Below, one piece after another: positions 32,755 through 41,288 of a stretch of DNA of 64,000 nucleotides (the first letter of the stretch is position 1; the number at the start of each line of letters is the position of its first letter). The notes under the pieces are model-generated. The model ran no database searches. It saw only the letters and a list, made by a program, of their open reading frames with translations, and was not told where the DNA came from. This stretch comes from Leisingera daeponensis (lineage in GTDB: Bacteria > Pseudomonadota > Alphaproteobacteria > Rhodobacterales > Rhodobacteraceae). The translations under genes and the position numbers were made by a program. Location of the stretch: assembly GCF_019801465.1 (NCBI RefSeq), contig NZ_JAHVJA010000004.1, forward strand, positions 186,001 to 250,000. Direction: 5' to 3'.

Positions 32755-34002
32755 TCAGTCTTTCAGAGTAAATCGCGCGGCCAACTCGGTATGGGCCGAC
32801 CAGCGGAACTGGTCAACAACCTGAACCCAGTCAAGGCTGTAACCCGCTTCGACCAGCACCTTGGCATCCCGCGCAAAACTTACCGGGTTGCACGAAACAT
32901 AAGCGATAACAGGCGTGCGCGCCTTGGCCAGCTGCTTTATCTGCGCTTCCGCACCGGCCCGGGGAGGGTCAATCACCGCAGCCTCAAAGGCCGCGCCAAA
33001 GGGATTGATCTCTTCCGGCAGCAACGGGTTGCGGAACAGGTCACGGTATTCCGTGCTGACTTTTTTCAACCCTTTCGACTTGCGCCAGCCGGCATCCAAG
33101 GCCTTCACCATATCCCGCTCGCCCTCCACGGCATGCACCTCGGCCGTTTGAGCTAGTGGCAGTGAGAAGGTGCCGCACCCGGCAAACAGATCGACGATAC
33201 GCCGGGCACCTTTGGTAATCTCCTGCACAGCCGCCAGCAAAGCCGCTTCTCCTTCGCGGGTTGCCTGCAGGAAGGCACCGGGCGGCGGGCAGACATTCGC
33301 CGGACCAAAGGGCTGTTCTGGCGGCTGCTCCATCGCCACCGGCTCATCCTCCCAGGTAAGCCTGGCGATCCGGTGCCTTTCGGCCAGTTGCGCCAATTCG
33401 ATCCGCAAAGGCCCATCCAGCGGTTTACCGTTACGGACCAGCATGTCGAGACCGGCATCCGAAGTGGTGATTGTCACCGCCAGCGGCGCTTTACGGCTCG
33501 CCCCAGCCACGGCAAGGGCCTCCGCTACCGGGATCGCTGCCAAAAGCTCCGGCTCCAGCAAATGGCAATCCGGGATTTCAGTAATCACATCTGACGCCCG
33601 GCCATGAAATCCAGCCATCGCGCCTTTCTTGGTGCGCCGTACCGCCAGCGTGGCACGGCGGCGGGAACGGGCCGGCGATGTGTGGATTGGGCGGAAGTCT
33701 GTTTCCAGCCCCTGCGCCGACAGTGCATTGCGCACGACACCGGCCTTCCATTCGGCCACAAATGCGTCACTGGCGTGCTGCATCTGGCAGCCGCCGCAGG
33801 ATCTGTAGTGGCGGCAGGGCGGCTGAACCCGGTGTTCCGAGGGTGTCTCTATGCGGATTTGCGTCAGATGACTGCCTTCGGCAACACCGCTGACAATCTC
33901 TCCAGGCAGGGTGCGCGGGGCAAAAAGAGGACCATCGGCCACGCCATCACCGTGATGGCCGAGCCGGCTGATCGTTGCTGTGGTTCTGGCTGCGTCAGTC
34001 AT
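32755..34002 (-). CDS. Class I RNA m5U methyltransferase, TrmA/RlmD family
   Basis: SAM-dependent enzyme of 415 residues that methylates uridine in tRNA or 23S rRNA. The 4Fe-4S cluster cysteines of the RlmD type are present: CRHYRSCGGCQM (about 65-76) with a fourth in PDCHLLEPELL. A short TRAM-like region opens the protein. The SAM motif is VDLFAGCGTFSLPLA (about 278-292), the catalytic base region AVIDPPRAGAEAQ, and the nucleophilic cysteine is in YVSCNPVSFARD near the C-terminus. RlmC and RlmD cannot be told apart by eye. Confidence 0.9.
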   Translation of the reverse strand: MTDAARTTATISRLGHHGDGVADGPLFAPRTLPGEIVSGVAEGSHLTQIRIETPSEHRVQPPCRHYRSCGGCQMQHASDAFVAEWKAGVVRNALSAQGLETDFRPIHTSPARSRRRATLAVRRTKKGAMAGFHGRASDVITEIPDCHLLEPELLAAIPVAEALAVAGASRKAPLAVTITTSDAGLDMLVRNGKPLDGPLRIELAQLAERHRIARLTWEDEPVAMEQPPEQPFGPANVCPPPGAFLQATREGEAALLAAVQEITKGARRIVDLFAGCGTFSLPLAQTAEVHAVEGERDMVKALDAGWRKSKGLKKVSTEYRDLFRNPLLPEEINPFGAAFEAAVIDPPRAGAEAQIKQLAKARTPVIAYVSCNPVSFARDAKVLVEAGYSLDWVQVVDQFRWSAHTELAARFTLKD

Positions 34003-34056
34003 GACGGCTCATTACCCCGCCAATCAGGCCAGCAAAAGCAAAATGCGCCGGCGTCA

Positions 34057-35904
34057 TTATTCAGCTGCTGCTGTCCGCTCATCATCAGTGCATATGAAAC
34101 CGCCGGACTGGCGCGCCCAGAATGAGGCATAGAGGCCGCCCTTGGCCAGCAGCTCATCATGACTGCCGCTTTCAGCAATCCGGCCTTTGTCCATCACGAT
34201 GATCCTGTCCATCTCACTGAGCGTCGACAGCCGGTGCGCGATGGCAAGCACCGTCTTGCCTTCCATCACCCGGTGCAGTGCCGCCTGGATCGCGGCCTCA
34301 ACCTCGGAATCCAGTGCCGAAGTGGCCTCGTCCAGCACCAGGATCGGCGCGTTCTTTAAAATGGCGCGCGCCAGCGCAATCCGCTGCCGCTGCCCGCCCG
34401 ACAGTTTCACCCCCCGCTCGCCAAGAAAGGCATCATATCCGCGACGGCCCTGCCCGTCCTCCAGTTCGGAGATAAACTCATGCGCCTCGGCTTTTTTCGC
34501 AGCAGCAATCAGTTCAGCTTCTGATGCGTCCGGACGCCCATAAAGAATGTTCTCGCGCGCCGACCGGTTGAACATTGCGGTTTCCTGGGTGACCATGCCA
34601 ATCTGGCTGCGCAGGGAGTTCTGTGTGACGGCGGCAATATCCTGACCGTCGATCAGGATATTGCCATTCTCACCGTCATAGAGCCTAAGCAGAAGCGAAA
34701 CGAGTGTGGACTTGCCCGCCCCTGACGCCCCGACGATGCCGAGTTTTTCGCCCGGACGAATGGTCAGGTCGATCCCCTGCACCCCGCCGACATCTCGGCC
34801 GTAGGCAAATTCCACCTGATCAAAGACGATTTCGCCTTCGCTGACCTGCAGCGGTTCGGCATCGGCCTCGTCCTCAACCCTGTCGCAGACCGACAGAGTC
34901 TTCATGCCGTTTTCGATCTCTCCCACGTTGGAATAGATTGCCATCAGCGTAAAGCTGACCCAGCCGGTCATCTGCGCAATACGGATAGAGACTGCGCCCG
35001 CCGCCACGATGTCACCTTCGGTCGCGTTGCCCGACTGCCACAGAAACAGCGTCGCGCCGATCAGAAGCACCGGCAGAACACCCGCCAGGCACATCAGACA
35101 GAAGCGGAAACTGGCGGAGAGGTAGCCGAAATGCAGTGACTTGTCGCGGAACTGCACCATTGCGTCCTGGGCGGTGCGCTCCTCGTGGTCAGCATGGGCG
35201 AACAGCTTGACCGTCTTGATGTTGGTGATCGAGTCGACCACATGCCCAGTCACCATTGCCCGCGCTCCAGCCCGCTTTCCCGACCGCTTGCGGATGCGCG
35301 GCAAGAACCAGCGGATCAGTGCAAAATAGGCTACCAGCCACACAAGAAACACGCAGGTGATGCGCCAGTCAATCGAGCCTAACAAAGCCACAGAGCCCGC
35401 GAGGGAAGCCAGAGCAAAGGCCACCACATTGATCATTTCAGTTGTGACGGAGGTGACGGCAGTCGCCGTTTGCATCTGTTTCTGGGCGATCCGTCCTGCA
35501 AAATCATCGTCGAAAAACCGCACCGACTGGCCCAGGGTCCAGCGGTTCAGCCGTGACAGCACCAGCGGGTTCACGTTAGGCTGAACCACAATCGCGTTGG
35601 AGGCCGCAGACAGGCCGAACAGCACCGGGCGCACCAGCAGGAAGAAGCCCAGCGCCAGCGCGATTACCGCGACATTGCCCGTGGAGAAGAACTGCTCCGG
35701 CCCGCTGGCAATTGCGGTGTCGATCACCATGCCCAGGATAAAGGCTGTGCCCGCCTCCATCCCGCCGGCCAGCGCCGAAAACGACGCAGCCAGGAAAAGC
35801 ATCGGCCAGGCGCCGGCCAGGCACCAGCGCAGGAAGGCCCCCAGCCGCTGCGGCGGCGGGCCCTCAGCCGGGCGGAAGGCGTCGATCAGGTTGCCTAGGT
35901 TCAT
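34057..35904 (-). CDS. ABC exporter half-transporter (second of a pair)
   Basis: Six-helix membrane domain (about 1-340) fused to an ATPase domain (about 365-600); 615 residues. Walker A is GASGAGKSTLVSLLL, the signature LSGGQRQRIALARAIL, and Walker B plus catalytic Glu ILVLDEATSALDSEVE; the H-loop is AIAHRLSTLSEMD. All catalytic elements are intact. The start overlaps the stop of the neighbouring ABC gene (ATGA), strongly suggesting a heterodimeric exporter. The substrate is unknown; lipid, peptide and drug exporters share this architecture. Confidence 0.94.
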   Translation of the reverse strand: MNLGNLIDAFRPAEGPPPQRLGAFLRWCLAGAWPMLFLAASFSALAGGMEAGTAFILGMVIDTAIASGPEQFFSTGNVAVIALALGFFLLVRPVLFGLSAASNAIVVQPNVNPLVLSRLNRWTLGQSVRFFDDDFAGRIAQKQMQTATAVTSVTTEMINVVAFALASLAGSVALLGSIDWRITCVFLVWLVAYFALIRWFLPRIRKRSGKRAGARAMVTGHVVDSITNIKTVKLFAHADHEERTAQDAMVQFRDKSLHFGYLSASFRFCLMCLAGVLPVLLIGATLFLWQSGNATEGDIVAAGAVSIRIAQMTGWVSFTLMAIYSNVGEIENGMKTLSVCDRVEDEADAEPLQVSEGEIVFDQVEFAYGRDVGGVQGIDLTIRPGEKLGIVGASGAGKSTLVSLLLRLYDGENGNILIDGQDIAAVTQNSLRSQIGMVTQETAMFNRSARENILYGRPDASEAELIAAAKKAEAHEFISELEDGQGRRGYDAFLGERGVKLSGGQRQRIALARAILKNAPILVLDEATSALDSEVEAAIQAALHRVMEGKTVLAIAHRLSTLSEMDRIIVMDKGRIAESGSHDELLAKGGLYASFWARQSGGFICTDDERTAAAE

Positions 35905-37739
35905 TCTGCTGCCTCGATGTTCAGGAAGCCGCCGGACTGGCGCGCCCAGAGCTGTGCATAAAGCCCCTGCGCCTGCAATAGTACCTCATGCGTGCCTTCT
36001 TCAACTATACGGCCCTGATCCATCACCAGGATACGGTCCATCTGCGCGATAGTGGACAGCCTATGTGCGATGGCGATCACCGTCTTGCCCTGCATCATGC
36101 CATACAGCGTTTCCTGAATAGCCGCCTCCACTTCGGAATCCAGCGCCGAAGTGGCTTCATCCAGCACCAGAATCGGCGCATCCTTCAGGATCACCCGCGC
36201 AAGCGTCACCCGCTGGCGCTGCCCGCCGGACAGTTTCACCCCGCGTTCGCCCACATGAGCATCATACCCCTTGCGGCCTTGCGGATCCTCAAGGTCAAGA
36301 ATGAAGTCATGTGCCTGCGCCTGTTTCGCGGCCCTGATCATCTGGTTCTCGGTTGCATCCGGACGTCCGTACAGAAGGTTGTCCCGCACCGAGCGGTGCA
36401 TCAGCGCACTGTCCTGTTGCACCATACCGATGTTGCTGCGCAAGCTGTCCTGCGTGACCGTCCGGATATCCTGGCCGTCAATCAGGATCTGGCCGCTCTC
36501 GGCGTCGTAAAAACGCAGGAGCAGCTTTACCAATGTCGACTTGCCCGCGCCTGAACGCCCGATCAGTCCCACCTTTTCCCCAGGCCGGATAGTCAGGCTG
36601 ATCCTGTCCAGCCCACCAGCCTCTCGCCCATAGTGATGTGAAAGGCTGCGCAGTTCGATCTCCCCCTTAGTCAGCTTCAGAGGCTGCGCATTGCCAGCAT
36701 CCACCAGGTCGATAGGCTGGGCGATGGTCTCCATCCCCTCGGCCACCACCCCAAGCTGGCGGAAGAAGGAGGTCAGCGCCCACATGATCCATCCCGTCAT
36801 CGCGTTCAGGCGCAGAGTCAGCGCGGTCGCCGCGGCGACCAGACCAACCGAGGCCGTTCCCTGCATCCAGAGCATCACTGCCCAGCCGACCACGCCGACG
36901 ATCAGAAGGCCATTCAGCGTGACCAGCGTGGCATCCATGATGGTAAAAATGCGCATCTCCGTCTGGAACGTCTTGCGGGTGTTCTCAATCGCGTCCCTGG
37001 CATAGGTCAGTTCCCGGTCGTGATGAGCGAACATCTTAACCGAGTGAATGTTCGAGTAGCTGTCGACCACCCGCCCCGTCACGGTCGAACGCGCGTCGGA
37101 CGATGCCTGACTGGCAGGGCCGACACGTCTGACGGTCCACATCACCAGCATCGTATAAAGTGCAAACCACACCGCCAGCGGCAGCATCAGCCGCACATCT
37201 GCAACCCACAGCAGCACCGCTGCGCCAACCAGATAGGCAAGCGAAAAGGTGATAGCGTCAAAGACCTGGAAAATCACCTCGCCCGCTGCCGGCGGGGTCT
37301 GCATGATGCGGTTGGCTATCCGGCCGGCAAAATCATTTTCAAACCAGCCGACCGACTGGCGCAAAACGTGTTTGTGCGCGCGCCAGCGGATCAGAGTTCC
37401 GTAATTCGGCAGGATCGCGTTGTTCAGCAGCACAACGTCCAGCAACTGAATCAGCGGCCGCAGAAACAGAATGAACAAGGCGACCAGGATCAATTCGGTG
37501 CCGTGATCTTTCCAAACTTGTGCCGGAGTGCCCGACAGAAGATCAACGACCCGGCCCATGTAATAGATCAGCCCGACTTCAATGCCAGCGACAATCACCG
37601 ACATCAGCGCGGTCAGGAGAAAGATGGTTCTGAAGGGCTTGGAATAGTCGCGCAGAAAGGGCCACAGCCGCGTCGGCGGCGTATTGGTTTCCGGGTAGGC
37701 GCAATACGGGTCAATGAGGTTCTCAAAATAGCGAAACAT
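35901..37739 (-). CDS. ABC exporter half-transporter (first of a pair)
   Basis: 612 residues from the ATG at 37739 (GGAG about 8 bases upstream); a longer in-frame version from 37811 has no ribosome-binding site and is rejected. Membrane domain about 30-345, ATPase domain about 370-600 with Walker A GRSGAGKSTLVKLLL, signature LSGGQRQRVTLARVIL, Walker B ILVLDEATSALDSEVE and H-loop AIAHRLSTIAQMD. Both ATP sites of the predicted heterodimer thus have consensus residues. A tiny ORF with a perfect ribosome-binding site lies 92 bases upstream. Confidence 0.94.
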   Translation of the reverse strand: MFRYFENLIDPYCAYPETNTPPTRLWPFLRDYSKPFRTIFLLTALMSVIVAGIEVGLIYYMGRVVDLLSGTPAQVWKDHGTELILVALFILFLRPLIQLLDVVLLNNAILPNYGTLIRWRAHKHVLRQSVGWFENDFAGRIANRIMQTPPAAGEVIFQVFDAITFSLAYLVGAAVLLWVADVRLMLPLAVWFALYTMLVMWTVRRVGPASQASSDARSTVTGRVVDSYSNIHSVKMFAHHDRELTYARDAIENTRKTFQTEMRIFTIMDATLVTLNGLLIVGVVGWAVMLWMQGTASVGLVAAATALTLRLNAMTGWIMWALTSFFRQLGVVAEGMETIAQPIDLVDAGNAQPLKLTKGEIELRSLSHHYGREAGGLDRISLTIRPGEKVGLIGRSGAGKSTLVKLLLRFYDAESGQILIDGQDIRTVTQDSLRSNIGMVQQDSALMHRSVRDNLLYGRPDATENQMIRAAKQAQAHDFILDLEDPQGRKGYDAHVGERGVKLSGGQRQRVTLARVILKDAPILVLDEATSALDSEVEAAIQETLYGMMQGKTVIAIAHRLSTIAQMDRILVMDQGRIVEEGTHEVLLQAQGLYAQLWARQSGGFLNIEAAE

Positions 37740-37831
37740 ACGGATGCTCCAGAGGTTCGAGCAATTTGGAATGCAGATGAGACAGCAGGCGGCCCAAGGC
37801 CCCCACGTCAAACGGGGCGAGGTCTCAGGCG

Positions 37832-37858
37832 TTAGTGAAACCAGATCCCGTAATACAT
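37832..37858 (-). CDS. Tiny ORF MYYGIWFH, possible leader peptide of the ABC operon
   Basis: An 8-codon ORF with GGAGG exactly 7 bases before the ATG at 37858, a better ribosome-binding site than most genes here. Another in-frame ATG two codons earlier (37864) is too close to it. Five of the eight residues are aromatic or His (Tyr, Tyr, Trp, Phe, His), a composition seen in attenuation leaders. Downstream, GCCCC (minus strand, near 37819) can pair with GGGGC across about 10 bases, but no T run follows. Could be chance. Confidence 0.35.
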   Translation of the reverse strand: MYYGIWFH

Positions 37859-37938
37859 CAGCATTCCTCCGTCATGTGGTGGCTGACTTATGGGTACGCA
37901 AGATTTCGCGACTTGTCACCCCCCAAGGTTGTACAGCT

Positions 37939-37957
37939 GCTGACACCGGCTGTCAGC
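37939..37957. other. Hairpin spanning the cca stop codon
   Basis: GCTGACA (37939-37945) pairs perfectly with TGTCAGC (37951-37957) around a 5-base loop. It overlaps the last codons of the CCA-adding enzyme gene and lacks a T run on the minus strand, so it is at most a weak or factor-dependent terminator. Confidence 0.4.
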
Positions 37958-39104
37958 GGAGACTGGACAGCAATTGCTCACGGCTGAGAGAGAAGCCAGA
38001 GGCAATCCAATCACCCTCAAGCTTTTTCAAGGCAGTGCCCAGAGCCGGCCCCTTCAGTCCCGGCAGAAGGTCCCTGGCCTTCACCGGAAAAACGGCATTT
38101 GCTCCCTTGGTGATATCAGCGTCAAAACAGGGTGTTAGCGGCTGTTCGAGCAACGCAGCACGCAGCAGCATCGCATCGCGCGCCTGCTCTTCTCCAAGCC
38201 GGTAACCGAGCTCCCCTGCCCCGGCAGTACCTTCCGCAGCGGTCCGGATTGCCGCCAGATGAGACGCCTGCGCCTTGCTCAGACGCAAAGCCTCCTGCTG
38301 GCCGCTCCCGCCCAGAGCGGCGAGGCGGCGTATGCTGGAAACAGGGCTGTTGCCCTCCAAATGAACCAGCAGCGCCAAGGCACGGTCATCTGAGTTGGGC
38401 AGGATCCGCCCCAAAACACCCGTTTGTCGCATAGCCGCAATAGAAGGTGCGGGATCAGCTGCGGAAAGCAGTTTCAGGAGCTCAGTCCCCACACGTTCCT
38501 TTGAGAGGGTGACAAGTCCATCCAGATTAGCCGCAATCGCAGCCAGCGCGTCTGCATCGAACCCCTGTGACTGGTCGCCGTACCAGGCGTGGAAGCGGAA
38601 GTAACGCATGCTGCGCAGGTAATCCTCGCGGATGCGGTTTTCCGCATTGCCGATGAACCGCACCCGGCGCTTGTTAAGGTCCGTAATACCACCCAGCGGA
38701 TCAACGACCTCCCCATCCGGACGCGCATAGATGGCATTCATGGTGAAATCCCGGCGCCGGGCGTCCTCAGCTACATCGGTGGAAAAGGCAACTACTGCCC
38801 GGCGGCCATCCGTGGCCACATCTTTGCGGAAAGTCGTGATCTCATGCGGGATGCCACTCTTTATCAGTGTCACCGTGCCGTGATTTATGCCCGTCGGCAC
38901 TGCGTTGATACCAGCGCGGGCGGCCAGTTCCATCACCTGTTCCGGCAGCGCATCGGTGGCAATGTCGAGATCAGAGACAGGCTCGCCCAGCAGCGCATTA
39001 CGAACACAACCACCGACGAAAAACACTTGCGCATTCTCTGCCGCAACCGCCGCGCAGACAGCCTGAGTTGCTTCGGTTTTCAGCCATGGCTGATCTATCC
39101 GCAT
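37953..39104 (-). CDS. cca: CCA tRNA nucleotidyltransferase
   Basis: Adds or repairs the CCA end of tRNAs. It has 383 residues. The class II nucleotidyltransferase head is clear: VFFVGGCVRNALLGEPVSDLDIATDA with the catalytic DLD (about 27-52), then RRDFTMNAIYARPDGEVVDP and RIREDYLRSMRYFRFHAW (the ERxxxE-like RNA/ATP recognition helix). The gene starts inside the end of the upstream Nudix gene with GGAGGAAC just before its ATG. Poly(A) polymerase shares the fold, but size and neighbours favour the CCA enzyme. Confidence 0.94.
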   Translation of the reverse strand: MRIDQPWLKTEATQAVCAAVAAENAQVFFVGGCVRNALLGEPVSDLDIATDALPEQVMELAARAGINAVPTGINHGTVTLIKSGIPHEITTFRKDVATDGRRAVVAFSTDVAEDARRRDFTMNAIYARPDGEVVDPLGGITDLNKRRVRFIGNAENRIREDYLRSMRYFRFHAWYGDQSQGFDADALAAIAANLDGLVTLSKERVGTELLKLLSAADPAPSIAAMRQTGVLGRILPNSDDRALALLVHLEGNSPVSSIRRLAALGGSGQQEALRLSKAQASHLAAIRTAAEGTAGAGELGYRLGEEQARDAMLLRAALLEQPLTPCFDADITKGANAVFPVKARDLLPGLKGPALGTALKKLEGDWIASGFSLSREQLLSSLR

Positions 39105-39730
39105 TGTTCCTCCATCCGTGCCGCCAGCCCGCGCAGCATCCGCGCGGTTGCCCCCCAGATGTAATAGGGGCCATAAGGAACGGTATAATAGCGGCGGCGG
39201 GTACCGCGCCAGCGGCGGGATTCGATGATGTAGTTTTCCAGTTTAAAGACATGCGCCAGCGGAACTGAAAACACTTCGGCGACTTCACCCGCTTCGGGCC
39301 GTTCATCAAAGCGGTCCCGGATCACGGCAACGACAGGGGTCACGGAAAATCCGGTCACAGTTTCATGCTCCGGCAAGCAGCCGATAATCTCGGGCATATC
39401 CTGCGGCAGTCCAATCTCCTCCCAGGCTTCGCGCAATGCCGCCGCACAGGGGTCCTTGTCGGTGGCGTCCACCTTGCCGCCGGGGAAGGCGATCTGTCCT
39501 GGATGATGCTTTAGCGCGGAGGAACGTTTGGTCAGTATCAGCTGCGGCGAACCGGATGCGATGGTCACCGGAACCAGCACGCCGGCAGGCCGCAGCTTGC
39601 GCCCTTCCGGCAGCACAGTACCCGGATTCAAGTCAAAATCGGATGAGCCGCCGCCCTGTTGCTTCAACGCGGCGGCAATCCGGTCTGTCAGTTCCTGGAC
39701 AGTGTCAATCACTGGGAGGGTTTTCCGCAT
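39095..39730 (-). CDS. Nudix hydrolase, CoA pyrophosphatase type
   Basis: Protein of 211 residues from the ATG at 39730. The stretch LTKRSSALKHHPGQIAFPGG followed by KVDATDKDPCAAALREAWEE is the combined UPF0035 plus Nudix signature of CoA-diphosphatases (NudL-like), about residues 67-110. The start region overlaps the 3' end of hslO by 26 bases; a GTG at 39712 with an 8-base overlap is an alternative, and no candidate has a strong ribosome-binding site. Its end overlaps the cca start. The hslO-nudix-cca order suggests one transcript. Confidence 0.88.
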   Translation of the reverse strand: MRKTLPVIDTVQELTDRIAAALKQQGGGSSDFDLNPGTVLPEGRKLRPAGVLVPVTIASGSPQLILTKRSSALKHHPGQIAFPGGKVDATDKDPCAAALREAWEEIGLPQDMPEIIGCLPEHETVTGFSVTPVVAVIRDRFDERPEAGEVAEVFSVPLAHVFKLENYIIESRRWRGTRRRYYTVPYGPYYIWGATARMLRGLAARMEEQCG

Positions 39731-40691
39731 CGAACCCCACGGTTGCAGGGTCCAGGTCATAATGCGCGCCGCAGAACTGGCAATCCGCAGTCACCCGGCC
39801 ATCGCCGGTGGTCATCTTCTCGATGTCCTTGGCCGAATAGATTGACAGGCTCTGCCGCACACGGTCCTCGGAACAGGTGCAGCCAAAACGCACTGGCTGG
39901 GTGTCGTAGACACGCGGTTGTTCCTCGTGAAACAATCGGATCAGCAGTTGCGTGGGTGTGACAGACGGACCGATCAGTTCCAGCTCCTCAACCGTGTTCA
40001 GCAGTGTGGTAGCCCGGTTCCAGTTTTCTTCCTCGTCACCGTTCACCAGGTCACTTGCCTGCAGGACATCTCCTGAACCTTCCTCCTTTGCTGCAAAGGG
40101 GGAGGCTTTCGGCATGCTTTGCAGCATGACACCGCCTGCCCGCCAATGCTCTGCAACGCCGGGTTCCGCCGATTTTCCAAAGCTCAGCTTGAACACGGTC
40201 GGCAGCTGCTCGGACTGGGCAAAGTAGGCTTCGGCACAGGCGCTCAGGGAGCTGCCGGACAGCGGAGTGATGCCTTGGTAAGGCTGTGTACCATTACCCT
40301 GATCAATCAGAATGGCGAAATAGCCTTCCCCCACCTGGTCGTAGGGGCTGCCGTCGGAAAGCCGGTCGCGGTCAAAGCTGGCATAGGCGCGGATCCGCCC
40401 GATTTCGCCTTCTTTCTGCGGGGCGTAGTAATCGGTTGCGATCATCCGCACCGCCCCCTTGGATTGCACCTGCAGCGACAGTTTCCAGCGCAACGAGATC
40501 GTCTGGCCAATCAGCGCGGTCAGCAGCGCCATCTCCGCAACCAGCGCTTCGACGACCGGCGGGTAGTCATGCTGTTTCAGGATGCCATCCAGAACGCCGT
40601 CCAGCCGCGCAACGCGGCCGCGCATATCCGATGCATCAAGCTGGAAGGGCAGGACGGTATCGTCCCACGCGATTTTCGAACCAAGAGTCAT
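39705..40691 (-). CDS. hslO: Hsp33 redox-regulated chaperone
   Basis: Cytosolic holdase activated by oxidation. It has 328 residues. The four zinc/redox cysteines are present near the C-terminus: the CTCSE pair (about 275) and the CQFCGAHYDL pair (about 308), giving the CxC...CxxC pattern. The N-terminal domain includes LVAEMALLTALIGQTISLRWK and the FAILIDQGNGTQPYQGITPL region. It heads a group with the CoA-type Nudix gene and cca, and is divergent from another Nudix gene. Confidence 0.96.
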   Translation of the reverse strand: MTLGSKIAWDDTVLPFQLDASDMRGRVARLDGVLDGILKQHDYPPVVEALVAEMALLTALIGQTISLRWKLSLQVQSKGAVRMIATDYYAPQKEGEIGRIRAYASFDRDRLSDGSPYDQVGEGYFAILIDQGNGTQPYQGITPLSGSSLSACAEAYFAQSEQLPTVFKLSFGKSAEPGVAEHWRAGGVMLQSMPKASPFAAKEEGSGDVLQASDLVNGDEEENWNRATTLLNTVEELELIGPSVTPTQLLIRLFHEEQPRVYDTQPVRFGCTCSEDRVRQSLSIYSAKDIEKMTTGDGRVTADCQFCGAHYDLDPATVGFDAENPPSD

Positions 40692-40768
40692 GGGGTTTCC
40701 TTACGCGCCGGGGATTGGCATACCGGGGCTATATAGGAAAAACGACACCAGAGTGAAGGGGCCGGCCC

Positions 40769-41224
40769 GTGATCAGACGTTTTGGCGACTCGCCTGAAAA
40801 AGGCCAGCAATACCGGATGCGCCCCGGCGCCTATGCTCTGCTGCCGCGCGACGGCAAGCTGCTAATCACCTGTCAGTATGATCCCGACCCTGATCTGCAA
40901 TTGCCCGGCGGAGGCATTGATCCGGGCGAATCTCCGATTCCAGCACTGCATCGCGAGGTTTATGAGGAAACAGGCTGGAAAATTTCGGCCCCGCGCAAAC
41001 TGGGTGTATTCCGGCGGTTTGCCTATATGCCGGAGTATGATCTGTGGGCCGAGAAGCTGTGCCATATCTATTTGGCCCGCCCGTTGCGCCGGATCGGCCC
41101 GCCAGCGGAAGAAGGCCATGAACCGCTCTGGGTATCTCCGCGGGACGCCGCAGCCCGGCTGGGCAATGCCGGCGACAGGCATTTCGCCGCCCAACTGGCA
41201 TCCCGCATGCAGCCCCCGCGGTAG
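40769..41224 (+). CDS. Nudix hydrolase
   Basis: 151 residues from a GTG at 40769, with AAGGGG 8 bases upstream. The Nudix box GGGIDPGESPIPALHREVYE plus ETGW is complete (about residues 46-68). The protein begins RRFGDSPEKGQQYRMRPGAY. Substrate cannot be predicted; the family includes ADP-ribose, nucleotide-sugar and NTP hydrolases. It is divergent from hslO and converges on the receiver-phosphatase gene. Confidence 0.88.
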   Translation: MIRRFGDSPEKGQQYRMRPGAYALLPRDGKLLITCQYDPDPDLQLPGGGIDPGESPIPALHREVYEETGWKISAPRKLGVFRRFAYMPEYDLWAEKLCHIYLARPLRRIGPPAEEGHEPLWVSPRDAAARLGNAGDRHFAAQLASRMQPPR

Positions 41225-41230
41225 CAGCCA

Positions 41231-41260
41231 CAAAAATAAGATAACCCGGCGATTGCCGGG
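41231..41260 (-). terminator. Terminator of the receiver-phosphatase gene
   Basis: On the minus strand CCCGGC and GCCGGG form a 6-base stem with a 4-base loop (41260-41245) and are followed by the T-rich TTATCTTATTTTTG. It lies 28 bases after the stop codon. Confidence 0.7.
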
Positions 41261-41288
41261 ACGTTACAAGACAGCCGCTGCAGGCAGT

